Positions 33,734-46,606 of a DNA stretch of 64,000 nucleotides are shown piece after piece. The translations under genes and the position numbers were made by a program. The stretch is taken from contig NC_092666.1 in NCBI RefSeq assembly GCF_032118995.1, positions 8,816,501 through 8,880,500 of the forward strand, in the 5' to 3' direction. Within the stretch, counting starts at the first letter, position 1; each line of letters starts with the position of its first letter. The notes under the pieces were generated by a model. It searched no databases, had not been told where the DNA came from, and saw only the letters and a list, made by a program, of their open reading frames with translations. Source of the DNA: Asterias amurensis (lineage: Eukaryota > Echinodermata > Asteroidea > Forcipulatida > Asteriidae).

Positions 33734-36700
33734 GAGTTGCTGTCATTGTTGTCCATATTTCTGTCATTGTTGTCCATGTCTGAGTTGTTGTCGTTGCTGT
33801 CCATATTTATGTCATTGTTGTCCATATGTCTGAGCTGATGTCACTGTTGTCCATATTTCTGTCATTGGTGTCCATGTCTGGTGAGTTGCTGTCATTGTTG
33901 TCCATATTTCTGTCATTGTTGTCCATATGTCTGAGTTGCTGTCATTGTTGTCCATATTTCTGTCATTGTTGTCCATGTCTGATGAGTTGCTGTCATTGTT
34001 GTCCATATTTCTGTCATTGGTGTCCATGTCTGAGTTGCTGTCATTGTTGTCCATATTTCTGTCATTGGTGTCCATGTCTGAGTTGCTGTCATTGTTGTCC
34101 ATATTTCTGTCATTGTTGTCCATGTCTGAGTTGCTGTCATTGTTGTCCATATTTCTGTCATTGGTGTCCATGTCTGAGTTGCTGTCATTGTTGTCCATAT
34201 TTCTGTCATTGGTGTCCATGTCTGAGCTGATGTCATTGTTGTCCATATTTCTGTCATTGGTGTCCATGTCTTGTGAGTTGCTGTCATTGTTGTCCATATT
34301 TCTGTCATTGGTGTCCATGTCTGAGCTGATGTCACTGTTGTCCATATTTCTGTCATTGGTGTCCATGTCTTGTGAGTTGCTGTCATTGTTGTCCATATTT
34401 CTGTCATTGTTGTCCATATGTCTGAGCTGATGTCATTGTTGTCCATATTTCTGTCATTTGTGTCCATGTCTGGTGAGTTGCTGTCATTGTTGTCCGTATT
34501 TCTGTCATTGGTGTCAATGTCTGAGTTGCTGTCATTGTTGTCCATATTTCTGTCATTGGTGTCCATGTCTGAGTTGCTGTCATTGTTGTCCATATTTCTG
34601 TCATTGGTGTCCATGTCTGAGTTGCTGTCATTGTTGTCCATATTTCTGTCATTGGTGTCCATGTCTTGTGAGTTGCTGTCATTGTTGTCCATATTTCTGT
34701 CATTGGTGTCCATGTCTGAGCTGATGTCACTGTTGTCCATATTTCTGTCATTGGTGTCCATGTCTTGTGAGTTGCTGTCATTGTTGTCCATATTTCTGTC
34801 ATTGTTGTCCATATGTCTGAGCTGATGTCACTGTTGTCCATATTTCTGTCATTGGTGTCCATGTCTTGTGAGTTGCTGTCATTGTTGTCCATATGTCTGA
34901 GTTGCTGTCATTGTTGTCCATATTTCTGTCATTGGTGTCCATGTCTGATGAGTTGCTGTCATTGTTGTCCATATTTCTGTCATTGTTGTCCATGTCTGAG
35001 CTGATGTCATTGTTGTCCATATTTCTGTCATTTGTGTCCATGTCTGATGAGTTGCTGTCATTGTTGTCCATATTTCTGTCATTGGTGTCCATATGTCTGA
35101 GTTGCTGTCATTGTTGTCCATATTTCTGTCATTGGTGTCCATGTCTGAGTTGCTGTCATTGTTGTCCATATTTCCTGTCATTGGTGTCCATATGTCTGAG
35201 CTGATGTCATTGTTGTCCATATTTCTGTCATTGGTGTCCATATGTCTGAGCTGATGTCATTGTTGTCCATATTTCTGTCATTGGTGTCCATGTCTGAGTT
35301 GCTGTCATTGTTGTCCATATTTCCTGTCATTGGTGTCCATATGTCTGAGCTGATGTCATTGTTGTCCATATTTCTGTCATTGGTGTCCATATGTCTGAGC
35401 TGATGTCATTGTTGTCCATATTTCTGTCATTGGTGTCCATGTCTTGTGAGTTGCTGTCATTGTTGTCCATATTTCTGTCATTGGTGTCCATGTCTGAGCT
35501 GATGACATTGTTGTCCATATTTCTGTCATTGGTGTCCATGTCTGAGTTGCTGTCATTGTTGTCCGTATTTCTGTCATTGGTGTCCATGTCTGAGCTGATG
35601 TCACTGTTGTCCATATTTCTGTCATTGGTGTCCATGTCTTGTGAGTTGCTGTCATTGTTGTCCATATTTCTGTCATTGGTGTCCATGTCTGAGTTGCTGT
35701 CATTGTTGTCCATATTTCTGTCATTGGTGTCCATGTCTGAGTTGCTGTCATTGTTGTCCATATTTCTGTCATTGGTGTCCATGTCTGAGTTGCTGTCATT
35801 GTTGTCCATATTTCTGTCATTGGTGTCCATGTCTGATGAGTTGCTGTCATTGTTGTCCATATTTCTGTCATTGGTGTCCATATCTGAGTTGCTGTCATTG
35901 TTGTCCATATTTCTGTCATTGTTGTCCATGTCTTGTGAGTTGCTGTCATTGTTGTCCATATTTCTGTCATTGGTGTCCATGTCTGAGCTGATGACATTGT
36001 TGTCCATATTTCTGTCATTGGTGTCCATGTCTTGTGAGTTGCTGTCATTGTTGTCCATATTTCTGTCATTGGTGTCCATGTCTTGTGAGTTGCTGTCATT
36101 GTTGTCCATATTTCTGTCATTGGTGTCCATGTCTGAGTTGCTGTCATTGTTGTCCATATTTCTGTCATTGTTGTCCATGTCTTGTGAGTTGCTGTCATTG
36201 TTGTCCATATTTCTGTCATTGTTGTCCATATGTCTGAGCTGATGTCATTGTTGTCCATATTTCTGTCATTTGTGTCCATGTCTGGTGAGTTGCTGTCATT
36301 GTTGTCCGTATTTCTGTCATTGGTGTCAATGTCTGAGTTGCTGTCATTGTTGTCCATATTTCTGTCATTGGTGTCCATGTCTGAGTTGCTGTCATTGTTG
36401 TCCATATTTCTGTCATTGGTGTCCATGTCTGAGTTGCTGTCATTGTTGTCCATATTTCTGTCATTGGTGTCCATGTCTGAGTTGCTGTCATTGTTGTCCA
36501 TATTTCTGTCATTGGTGTCCATGTCTTGTGAGTTGCTGTCATTGTTGTCCATATTTCTGTCATTGGTGTCCATGTCTGAGCTGATGTCACTGTTGTCCAT
36601 ATTTCTGTCATTGGTGTCCATGTCTTGTGAGTTGCTGTCATTGTTGTCCATATTTCTGTCATTGTTGTCCATATGTCTGAGCTGATGTCACTGTTGTCCA

Positions 36701-38262
36701 TATTTCTGTCATTGGTGTCCATGTCTGAGTTGCTGTCATTGTTGTCCATATTTCTGTCATTGGTGTCCATGTCTGAGCTGATGACATTGTTGTCCATATT
36801 TCTGTCATTGGTGTCCATGTCTTGTGAGTTGCTGTCATTGTTGTCCATATTTCTGTCATTGGTGTCCATGTCTGAGCTGATGTCACTGTTGTCCATATTT
36901 CTGTCATTGGTGTCCATGTCTTGTGAGTTGCTGTCATTGTTGTCCATATTTCTGTCATTGTTGTCCATATGTCTGAGCTGATGTCATTGTTGTCCATATT
37001 TCTGTCATTTGTGTCCATGTCTGGTGAGTTGCTGTCATTGTTGTCCGTATTTCTGTCATTGGTGTCAATGTCTGAGATGCTGTCATTGTTGTCCATATTT
37101 CTGTCATTGTTGTCCATAATGTCTGAGATGCTGTCATTGTTGTCCATATTTCTGTCATTGGTGTCCATGTCTGAGTTGCTGTCATTGTTGTCCATATTTC
37201 TGTCATTGTTGTCCATGTCTGAGTTGCTGTCATTGTTTTCCATATTTCTGTCAAATTGTTGTCCATGTCTGAGTTGCTGTCATTGTTGTCCATATTTCCT
37301 GTCATTGGTGTCCATATGTCTGAGTTGCTGTCGTTGTTGTCGATATTTCTGTCATTGGTGTCCATATCTGAGTTGCTATCATTGTTGTCGATATTTCCTG
37401 TCATTGGTGTCCATATGTCTGAGTTGCTGTCATTGTTGTCCATATTTCTTTCATTGGTGTCCATGTCTGAGTTGCTGTCATTGTTGTCCATATTTCTGTC
37501 ATTGTTGTTCATGTCTGATGAGTTGCTGTCATTGTTGTCCATATTTCTGTCATTGTTGTCCATATGTCTGAGTTGCTGTCATTGTTGTCCATATTTCTGT
37601 CATTGTTGTCCATATGTCTGAGTTGCTGTCATTGTTGTCCATATTTCTGTCATTGTTGTCCATAATGTCTGAGTTGCTGTCATTGTTGTCCATATTTCTG
37701 TCATTGTTGTCCATAATGTCTGAGTTGCTGTCATTGTTGTCCATATTTCTGTCATTGTTGTCCATAATGTCTGAGTTGCTGTCATTGTTGTCCATATTTC
37801 TGTCATTGTTGTCCATAATGTCTGAGCTGATGTCATTGTTGTCCATATTTCTGTCATTGTTGTCCATAATGTCTGAGTTGCTGTCATTGTTGTCCATATT
37901 TCTGTCATTGTTGTCCATAATGTCTGAGTTGCTGTCATTGTTGTCCATATTTCTGTCATTGTTGTCCATAATGTCTGAGTTGCTGTCATTGTTGTCCATA
38001 TTTCTGTCATTGTTGTCCATAATGTCTGAGTTGCTGTCATTGTTGTCCATATTTCTGTCATTGTTGTCCATAATGTCTGAGTTGCTGTCATTGTTGTCCA
38101 TATTTCTGTCATTGTTGTTCATGTCTGATGAGTTGCTGTCATTGTTGTCCATATTTCTGTCATTGTTGTCCATATGTCTGAGTTGCTGTCATTGTTGTCC
38201 ATATGTCTGAGTTGCTGTCATTGTTGTCCATATTTCTGTCATTGGTGTCCATGTCTGAGTTA
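33734..38262. repeat. 48-bp minisatellite, about 4.5 kb, with higher-order blocks
   Basis: Over 90 copies of a 48-bp unit (GAGTTGCTGTCATTGTTGTC...), itself a dimer of a 24-bp monomer with the core CTGTCATTGKTGTCCAT. Variant units of 49 and 51 bp (ATATGTCTGAG and TCTTGTGAGTT types) are mixed in. Because 48 is a multiple of three, long open frames appear on both strands; on the - strand a unit reads DMDTNDRNMDNNDSNS. Frames shift at each 49-bp unit and no start, end or splice context supports a protein. The rare variant TGTCCGTATTT plus GTGTCAATGTC recurs near 34,495, 36,306 and 37,045, marking larger duplicated blocks. From 37,640 to 38,095 a homogeneous ATAATGTCTGAG version takes over. Confidence 0.95.
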
Positions 38263-38573
38263 ATATCATGTGGTCAAAAGGTGTTAATGTTTGCATCGGG
38301 GATATAGACCTAAAGAATTTAATACTATTTGGTTTTTACCTTGGTGTACTCGTAGTGCCTTTGTCACAGAACTCGGGAAAGTGAGTGCATCGGTTCGTGT
38401 AAAAGACAAAACTATCTTTTTTAACTGAGACGGTGTTCACAATTTGATTTTTAATGCCCCCCATCCCCTCCTGCGACCCCAACTCGACGTTTACACATTA
38501 TTGATAATGGATTTTTTTCCTCACAACTCTTACTGATTGTACAGTGTTTAATACACACTGGTTTATTTGGGCT
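38263..38573. other. Minisatellite right edge to foldback element, no gene seen
   Basis: About 300 bp of spacer with ATCGGGGATATAGACCTAAAG and a C-rich stretch near 38,457. A similar GATGCATCGGGGATAAAGAAT occurs near 5,220 after gene A. Nothing coding was recognised. Confidence 0.4.
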
Positions 38574-38967
38574 TTAAAGGCAGTGGACACTATTGGAAAT
38601 TGTCAAAGACTAGCCTTCTCACTTGGTGTATCTCAACATATGCATAAAATAACTAACCTGTGGAAATTTAAGCTCAATCGGTCTTCAAAGTTGCGAGATA
38701 ATAAAGAAAGAAGAAAACACCCTAGTCACACGAAGTTGTGTGCGTTTAGATGGTTGATTTCGAGACCTCAAGTTCTAAATTTGAGGTCTCGAAATCAAAT
38801 TCGTGGAAAATTACTTCTATCTCGAAAACTACTCCACTTCAGAGGGAGCCGTTTCTCACAATGTTTTATACTGCCAACCTCTCCCCATTACTCTTTACCA
38901 AGTGAGGTTTAATGCTAATAATTATTTTGAGTAATTACCAATGACCAATAGTGTCCACTGCCTTTAA
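38574..38967. repeat. Complete TIR foldback element (GGCAGTGGACAC family)
   Basis: Starts TTAAAGGCAGTGGACAC and ends GTGTCCACTGCCTTTAA, with the family's mirrored interior around GATTTCGAGACCTCAAG. It lies between the minisatellite and UBL-ART gene 2. Confidence 0.85.
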
Positions 38968-39845
38968 ACAAAAACCATATTCATTATCTCACGATGCAAA
39001 AATCAACAGCTAAAATGATGTTCACAATTTGATGTTTAACAGTCCCATTGCAACTCCACCCCAAAACTACGTCACTGATGATGTGTAATCTGTAAAATGG
39101 CTACTTTTATGGCTTCGGCCGGAATGCCCAATATCTGATTCTTTATAATTGCCGCTGCAGCCATTGCCGTTGCAGCCTTAGCCGTCAGGTAGTAGCCAGA
39201 GCCGCTTGAATTGGAACAGTTTCAGGTTACACTGATGTAAGTGTGCACACAATAAAATAATAACAAGTGAATGATAAGAAAAAATAATAAAAAAATTGTT
39301 GAGACTGAAAGACGGTTGTTTTCTTGAATGGTTGATATACTTGTCCTTGTCCCCTCAAACACACATTTTTAAACCGTTTCATAAAGTGAAACCAAATTAG
39401 TATTTGTTCATAAAGGCAAAGCCATTGCAACACATTTTCTGATGGGTGCGCCACAAACACGAACTGTACGAGCAAAAACACATCACTGTTTTTTTTCTTT
39501 CTTTTTTACTCTCAATCATACATAGAAAAAGGGAAAACCCAAACAAGCCTGAAAATGTCTTTACGGCCAGTACAACTCACCATGTTAAATTACATCTATT
39601 AATTGACCAGGCTATGGATTCGGAGGTGTTGCAAAGGGGTGGAAATTCCAGGGTCTATTAATAGGAAAATTATGACGATGTAGAAATTTGTTTGTTGACA
39701 ACGGATGGGTGCGGTTGCCACAACGAACGCCATTTTAAACAGTTTTAAGCTGGTGGTAGATGTAGCAGCTCCTGTCTGAAATTATTCGCACATATTTTGT
39801 AAAAAATTCTTCGCAGAAGCTCATACATACAGATACTCAGCTCCC
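38968..39845. other. Upstream region of UBL-ART gene 2
   Basis: No gene seen. A GCCGCTGCAGCCATTGCCG stretch near 39,150 is low-complexity. The last 150 bp share AGCAGCTCCTGTCTGAAATT and AGCTCATACATACAGATA with the upstream side of UBL-ART gene 1, marking a conserved 5' UTR or promoter. Confidence 0.45.
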
Positions 39846-40991
39846 ATGGCGGTTGCAGCTCCTAATTTTGAGATCATTTCCTCAGCTTTTACGGCGACGA
39901 CTGGACTGAAAGTCAGACAGCCTTTTCCTGATGATGGCGTCAAACGATGCCCACTGTGCGGCGCAAAAAAAACACCTCCTCCAGCGAAACCACAGTCGTG
40001 GTGGGACTGGATGTTCGGCGGGCTTGCCGCTGCTACCACGGCTAGAACAACCACTCCAAGAGCCGGATCATACGAGCCATTGTCGAGTGAAGAAACCCAG
40101 TCTCCTCCACCGGAGATCATCAAGTTAACCGCTCGGGATCTGTTTGGTATGACGTATGGCATGATACAACCACCGGATTATTCGACCAACTCGGAGTCAC
40201 TCCTTCAAGTCACTGTTCAAGTCCACATGTTGAAGAGTAACGAACAGGTCACCGTCGATGTCATGACCAACTCTACTGTTAAAGAGTTGAGGGAAGCTGC
40301 TGCCAAGAAGTTGAATTTGAGACCAGCCACACTGATGCTGATCTACGACAACAGTCAACTGGAAGATCACCAAGAGATCAAATACCAAGGGATCGTGTCT
40401 GGCTGTATGATTTATGGAATGAAATGCACCCGTGGTCAAAAGATGGGCATCTTTGAACTGGATCCAGCATCAATGGCACCGAAGTTCGACTATGACTTTA
40501 CAAACGAAAAGGATGATGGCGAAACATACAAACGGGGAAATTTCAAATACCAACGCCCGTACGGATGGAATAGATACGCCATCAAAGTTGTCGGTGAATA
40601 TGAGGACGACATCTGGTTGGGACCAAACGGAATTCGCACTGCAACAACCCCGGGAGAGTGGCCGGTGTCTTACCACGGGACAGCAACATGCAACGTCAGG
40701 GGAATTGTCGAGGAGGGGTACAAGATAGGCCACAGACAGCTATTCGGTAAGGGGGTCTACACAAGCCCATCGTACAAGAATGTTGACGAACATTACGGTC
40801 AGAATTTTACTCATGGCGGGAAGCGGTACAGGCTGATCTTGCAGAATCGCGTAAACGAGAAAGGCTTGAAAGTCGTAGATCCGTCGGAAACTGGCATCCC
40901 AGATTTCCCTTACTGGGTGTCTCAACAGCAAGACCCTGCGAAAGGCATCTTTGAAGTTCGCCCGTACGGTATCTTGACACGAGAAGTTTAG
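39846..40991 (+). CDS. UBL-ART gene 2: ubiquitin-like plus ADP-ribosyltransferase-like protein
   Basis: Intronless 381-residue protein from MAVAAPNFEIISSAF. Residues 11-22 carry the family peptide SSAFTATTGLKV. Residues 35-39 are CPLCG, half of a possible metal site. Residues about 120-195 are ubiquitin-like (VHMLKSNEQVTVDV, KELREAAAKKL). Residues about 239-381 are the ART-like block: WLG 257-259, WPVSYHGT ending at 279, FGKGVYTSPS 300-309, QNRVN 333-337, and VRPYGIL near the end. His277 and Tyr305 match the first two residues of a PARP-type triad; the third is not evident. It is closely similar to gene 1 and is its mirror copy across the minisatellite. No membrane segment was seen. The role is unknown; a ubiquitin-linked ADP-ribosylation function is only an inference from fold. 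Confidence 0.82.
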   Translation: MAVAAPNFEIISSAFTATTGLKVRQPFPDDGVKRCPLCGAKKTPPPAKPQSWWDWMFGGLAAATTARTTTPRAGSYEPLSSEETQSPPPEIIKLTARDLFGMTYGMIQPPDYSTNSESLLQVTVQVHMLKSNEQVTVDVMTNSTVKELREAAAKKLNLRPATLMLIYDNSQLEDHQEIKYQGIVSGCMIYGMKCTRGQKMGIFELDPASMAPKFDYDFTNEKDDGETYKRGNFKYQRPYGWNRYAIKVVGEYEDDIWLGPNGIRTATTPGEWPVSYHGTATCNVRGIVEEGYKIGHRQLFGKGVYTSPSYKNVDEHYGQNFTHGGKRYRLILQNRVNEKGLKVVDPSETGIPDFPYWVSQQQDPAKGIFEVRPYGILTREV

Positions 40992-43900
40992 AATCATCGC
41001 TCGCTAAGAAAGAAGTAAGAATTTTCTTTTCTATGGATATAGGCCAGCCACCTACTGTCGGTATTATTCTTAAAATACCGCGGAACATTTCTTTCGAACG
41101 TGAGCCATATACCTTTTCGCAAATACACATTGGACAAGCACTGTGTTGAATGAGGTCACAAAAAGCAAGCATTGTGCCAAGCCATGGAGGAAGGCCAAAC
41201 CGAAACGTTTTCTGTACTAGAATAATTTGACATGCAACTTTAACATTCAGATTCGAACAATGAAACCGGTCATTTGCAGCGAGCAATCAATTGCTTGCTC
41301 TTTGACGTAATAACGTACGACGTACGACCTAAGCCTTGCTTAGCAAATACAGGTTACCAGCCAACATTCCATAAAATTAAACACTGTTGCGACTGGTGAC
41401 CCACTCATTATTTGCTTAGCAAAGAAATTTGACAAGCAGTATTTTCTGCTTAATAAAATAATCGAACCCTAGTGTGGCCATTTGCATTGAGTAGCTTAGC
41501 ACCAAGTGTAACTTAGGACAACCAAATGATGCTCGCCAGAATACTGTTACCAGCTAAAATGCAACTTGCCACAATGTACTGTTTGTGAATGGTATCCATG
41601 TTAGTTATTGTTTGGCAGATTATACATCAAAGTATAGATATGACGTCATTTTAATTGATTGAAGATTGTTTTGTTAATAATGGGCTCGAATAAAAGACAG
41701 TGATTAAACTAAATTAAACGTTCTTTTTAAAGATAAGTTATTACACAGAAAATAAATCAAAATTGTACAAATTGATGTAAGGAATGTTCTAGAAAAATAA
41801 TCCGACAGATTACAATTTGTATTCTAAAGATTGTTGGTTTTAGTCGTCAACATTATCCGAAGTTTTTGGATTGACAAAACCGTTAACAACAAATGCATGG
41901 AATTTGAATATTAATACAGTTTTCAAGTGCTTAGTATGATTAAAAACACTTTAGTTGTCAGTTCAAATTAATTGTGTATGTTCAAAATGTTCACTTCTTG
42001 TTCATTTGTCGCTTTTGATTGAAGTCAAAGTTTGTGCACGGTATGGTAGTTTAAATCATATTAATGGTATTTTCACTTAAACACTCGGTGACGGAACATT
42101 TGTTAATTAACATATGCTAAACATGTAATGCAAACTACTGAAATTAACTCTAAACAAATTGTCAACTCTAAAGTGCATTTAGTATTAAAAAAGTGACTTT
42201 AAGTTATCATTTCATATTAAACGGTATACTATGTACTTTATATTTTATTCAGAATAAATTGCCTTAAAAAAAATCTTGTTCACCTGAATATTCGGCAATG
42301 AAACATTGTCGGTTATTATAAATGTAACTGCCGCAGCTCAGTCCTTTGCGTAATCGGTAAAGCTCTTTAGAAATTGTATAACTGAAAGGTTTCCATTTCT
42401 AACATTGTAAACAAGTGCAAGTTAAACCGTGGTTCATTGAATTGTAATTATTGCATGCTAATTGTCATAAAAATTCTCTCCGCATTCTTTCCAAATTCAA
42501 TTTTTTTAATTCTTATTTTTGTATTTTGTAAGTAAAGAAAAAATCAAATTTCAATTTAAAAAAAAAAAAAAAAGTATATGTTGATTACAAGTGAAGGTCA
42601 CATGTACAATGTGTTGTTTGGAAATGCATAACTTCACAATATTAAATTCCAATCATATTATTAGAAAAATCATATTATTAGAAAAATGATCTATCAATAC
42701 ATAAATAATTAACAAAATGCTTGGGCTTTAATGGATTTTTAAAGTTTTCTTACATATTCAGGATAATGCAATATTAAAAATAGTTATTTTTGTATCACAT
42801 GGATTAACATCTTATCAGTGTTAAAAGTAAACATGTATCAGTGAAATGTGAATTTTGGTTTGGTTTACAATAACTAAAAATGTGAGAAAATATCAACGAA
42901 AGAGTCGTTTAGGCATATTACATAATTATTTTCAATAACGCGAAATGTCCAATAAAATTATTGGAAACTAATTTTTTTTTAATTCGAGGAAGCATGCAAC
43001 CGTTTTTGTTTTGTTTTTCTTCTTCATATTTCAGCAGAATTTAGTATAACAGCTATAATGATCAACTTGTGCCCCAAACAGAGCTAGGGCCTATATTTAC
43101 AGTAAAATGAGATTATAATTTTATACAATAGCGTATTAAAAATGTAGTTGGTTTACATGAACTGTACGGTTTTTATTACACGAAAGCGGAATAACAAAGA
43201 ACCAGTCGTCTATGCCTAAGAGGCCTAAAAGGTCACGTAACATTTTTGGGAAATTCATTTTCCTCAAGTTTTATGAAGCATGACCGTTGTTTTTCTCTTC
43301 TTAAAATTTCTGCAAAAACTAGTGGTAAAAAAAATGATATGCTCATCTTCTGACAGTGCATAGTATTCCCTGTATGGGCAGTTAATTACAATTATATACA
43401 ATAGCAAAGTGTGTTTTAATAATGCAGTTGGTGAACATGAACTGTTTATTGACGTAGTTTGTTTTAAATAATGTTGTTGGTAACATGAGCTGCACGTTGA
43501 ATATTACATTTAACACTTACGACAGATTATTGTTGAATTAGGGTTTATCACGTGTAATCATACATTCATTATTAAAGAGGTATTACATCTGTGTTTTTTG
43601 GAAGAGGACGTTCTTAAATTAAATTGAATTTTAATCATGTTCGTATATATTCAGAATAATGAGTATTTAATATCAACAAAAGATTGTTTGTTTTAAATTG
43701 GTTTACATCTCATAGTTGGTTTAAGAAATGTATACACATGTAGAACATGTTAGAAATGTAGAAAATATCTTAACTCTGATTGGGTTTGCAATAACTAAAC
43801 AATTGAGAACAATACTACAAAAAACAGACTTTTAGAAACTGTCGTCATGCGAAAATGTATAAAGTGCTAAGGACACTTATTTTCGTCAAGTTTGAAGCAA

Positions 43901-44152
43901 GCATGCAGTCATTGTTTTTCAAATATCTGCAAAATTCAGTAGTAAAAATGATCACCAATGTTTGCCCATTTAGTGCCTATAAACATTTGCAATAAAATAT
44001 GATTATAATTGTCTACAATAGCATAATGTTAGTTTTGTTTAATAATGTAGCTGGTGACATGACTGTACGTTGTGTATTACTCTATGCATTAAGCAGATTG
44101 ACAGTTTAAGGTTCAAACTAGGTTTATGACTTGTGTAAAATTATTCATTGCC
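40992..44152. other. Long AT-rich flank of UBL-ART gene 2, no gene seen
   Basis: More than 3 kb without a supported gene. The first 300 bp resemble, inverted, the 3' side of UBL-ART gene 1 (31,752 down to about 31,400), for example TTCTAAACTTCTCGTGTCAA on the - strand. Around 42,500-43,450 it matches, inverted, 30,700-31,280 and 60,770-61,500. A poly-A run lies near 42,560. Some related 200-bp stretches recur within it (ATAGCATAATG and TGTACGTTG near 43,440-43,500 and 44,020-44,070). Confidence 0.5.
41689..41694 (+). promoter_or_regulatory. Candidate poly(A) signal of UBL-ART gene 2
   Basis: AATAAA in CTCGAATAAAAGACAG, about 700 bp after the stop codon. It is weak evidence, because the region is AT-rich. 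Confidence 0.25.
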
Positions 44153-44512
44153 AAAGGCACTGGACACGTTTGGTAATTGTCTACTCACTCATTGGTGTGT
44201 CCAAACATACATGCATTAAATAACAAACCTGTGGAAATTTGGGCTCAATACTGGTCATCGAAGTTGCAAGAGAATAAATTAACTTTGTTGCATAACTTTG
44301 TGTGCTTTTAGATGCATAATAAAAAAGCTTCAGGCCTGAAGTCTTTTATTAATTGGGTGAGAAATTACCCCTTTCTCATAAAGACTACTAATAGTGGCAG
44401 CCGTTTCACATAATGCATTATACTATCAACATCTCCCCATTGCTCGTTACCAAGTAAGTTTTTATGCTACTAATTATTTTGAATAATTACCAATAGTGTC
44501 CATTGCCTTTAA
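44153..44512. repeat. Diverged TIR foldback element (GGCAGTGGACAC family)
   Basis: AAAGGCACTGGACACG at the left and GTGTCCATTGCCTTTAA at the right, with a family-like interior that has drifted. Older than the copies at 12,713, 27,086 and 38,574. Confidence 0.7.
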
Positions 44513-44632
44513 AGAGACTTATCTGTGTTTGGTGGAAGAGGAGATTCTTTTCTACCTTCTAGTTTTGAAATATACAGTGCAACTAGAATGATGTGATCAT
44601 TTCATTGGTTATTGTCAAACCAGTCTTGACCT

Positions 44633-44870
44633 AGTTTGTACAAAGTGGGTCAGAGTGACCTGGATTCGAAGTCCCATGGGGCCTGACCCATTTGCCGAGT
44701 TCGAAAAGTGGTAATGTGTTTCTAACGAAGATTATGCGTCATTTTGTTCTGTTTCTGGATAATTTTGACACAGATCCCGGGTCAATGACCCATTCTGGGT
44801 CAACCCGAAGGGACACGAATCGGGATTCTGACCCGGATTAGTATTATAACTAATTTTTACTCTATAAAAC
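44633..44870. repeat. TIR foldback element in 3' flank of gene D
   Basis: Inverted counterpart of 3,919-4,151: GTGGGTCAGAGTGACCTGG at the left and CGGGATTCTGACCCGG at the right, with GACCCATTCTGGGTCA inside. Its place after the last kinase exon is the same as in A, B and C. Confidence 0.55.
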
Positions 44871-46225
44871 CTTGCATCTTGTTTTTAGACAGGAATGTTT
44901 TAATTGTATTGAACCAGAAGAACGTCAAAAGACTCTTTTGGATTTTTCTCGTGAGAGTTGGCAGCAAACTCTCACAGTTTCTCGTCCTCATCCCTTATCT
45001 TTTTCACCTCGTACATATTTCGTCCAGATCAAACAGCCCGATGTAATCTTTAAAAAAAAAAAAAAAAAAAACAAGTTGACACCGTTTCACACTGCATGGT
45101 GCCGTCTCTCCTGTACGAACTGCGCGCGCACTTTCAGTCATCTGACCCGTTGGATACAATCAACTCATTTTCATGAGTCTGATTGAACAAAAATACGTCA
45201 TGTGAGGTTGAACGACATCGGCGAATCATTGGTTTATCCACGCTACAATCAAGATTGCGTCGAGTATGTTGCGAGTCGTGAGCTCAGCTTCACGTTGGGC
45301 TGTACCACTAACAAGAAAAAAGAAGGAAAAAAAAAAAAAAAAAAACAATACTAATTCTAATTATTGAGAATAATTCTCGATGATATTTCAAGTTCTTTAT
45401 GGTATTTCATGATTTTATATCATGATGAAGAATAATCAATGAATAAACAAGAATGAACACACTGCAAGTTATTGTGTGAAATTGTAAAGATTGTTGTTAA
45501 AAAGTAGTAGGTTAAATCTTTCCCAACATAATGCCAAGAAATAAGTTATGAAAGACCCATTATAAGATTACCTTTTCATTTGTCAGACTCTTCTCCATCT
45601 GCTTGAAGAGACTATACGGAAAGTTGGTCTCTTGTTTGGATTTTGAAGCCAACAGCTGCTCATCATGGAATACCTGATCAACATCAAAAGAAGTTTGGAA
45701 AGTTAGTGAATACTCGCGGGAAATTTGACGATCGATGTTCAAGTATACAAAACTAAAGATCTTCTTTATTTTTGTCTCACCATCCTCATCATTATAAAAA
45801 AAAAAAAACGGTCGAGCATAACTTAATTAATCATTCTGATGTCAATATGAAAAGGGAAAACAGAGCTGAAAGAAATGAAGTTAAAAAAAACTCTCATTTA
45901 TCTCAAATGAAAGCTGGCCTTTCACTTACAGCTCTTCCCTGCAGTGTCTTGGTTTAGGCATACCTTGAGTTGAACAACCATTGTCTTTGCATTCATGAGT
46001 CGATATGGCCTCGCACCTGTTATTATGCAAATTTATGTAAGACTAATTAGTAAGCGTTTATATGACATTAATCAAGTTGAATCTTTCAAATATTTCAACT
46101 GATGAGATAACCATCGGGTGCCATATTGTTTTCCCAAGTACTCGCTGTGAAGCGAAATTTTAAATTGAAGGTAACTGGCAGCAGAGAAGGTTTCTAACTG
46201 TAATGCCCTCTATACATCATAATCA

Positions 46226-46606
<381 letters not shown>

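Noticed and set aside
33812-38173. Long Asn/Asp-rich or Ser/Leu-rich open frames across the minisatellite
   Set aside because: They follow from a 48-bp period divisible by three, occur on both strands in several frames, shift at every 49-bp variant, and lack start, splice or family context.
37614-38210. CRISPR-like regular repeat array
   Set aside because: The units abut without unique spacers, and the genome is animal; it is an ordinary tandem array.
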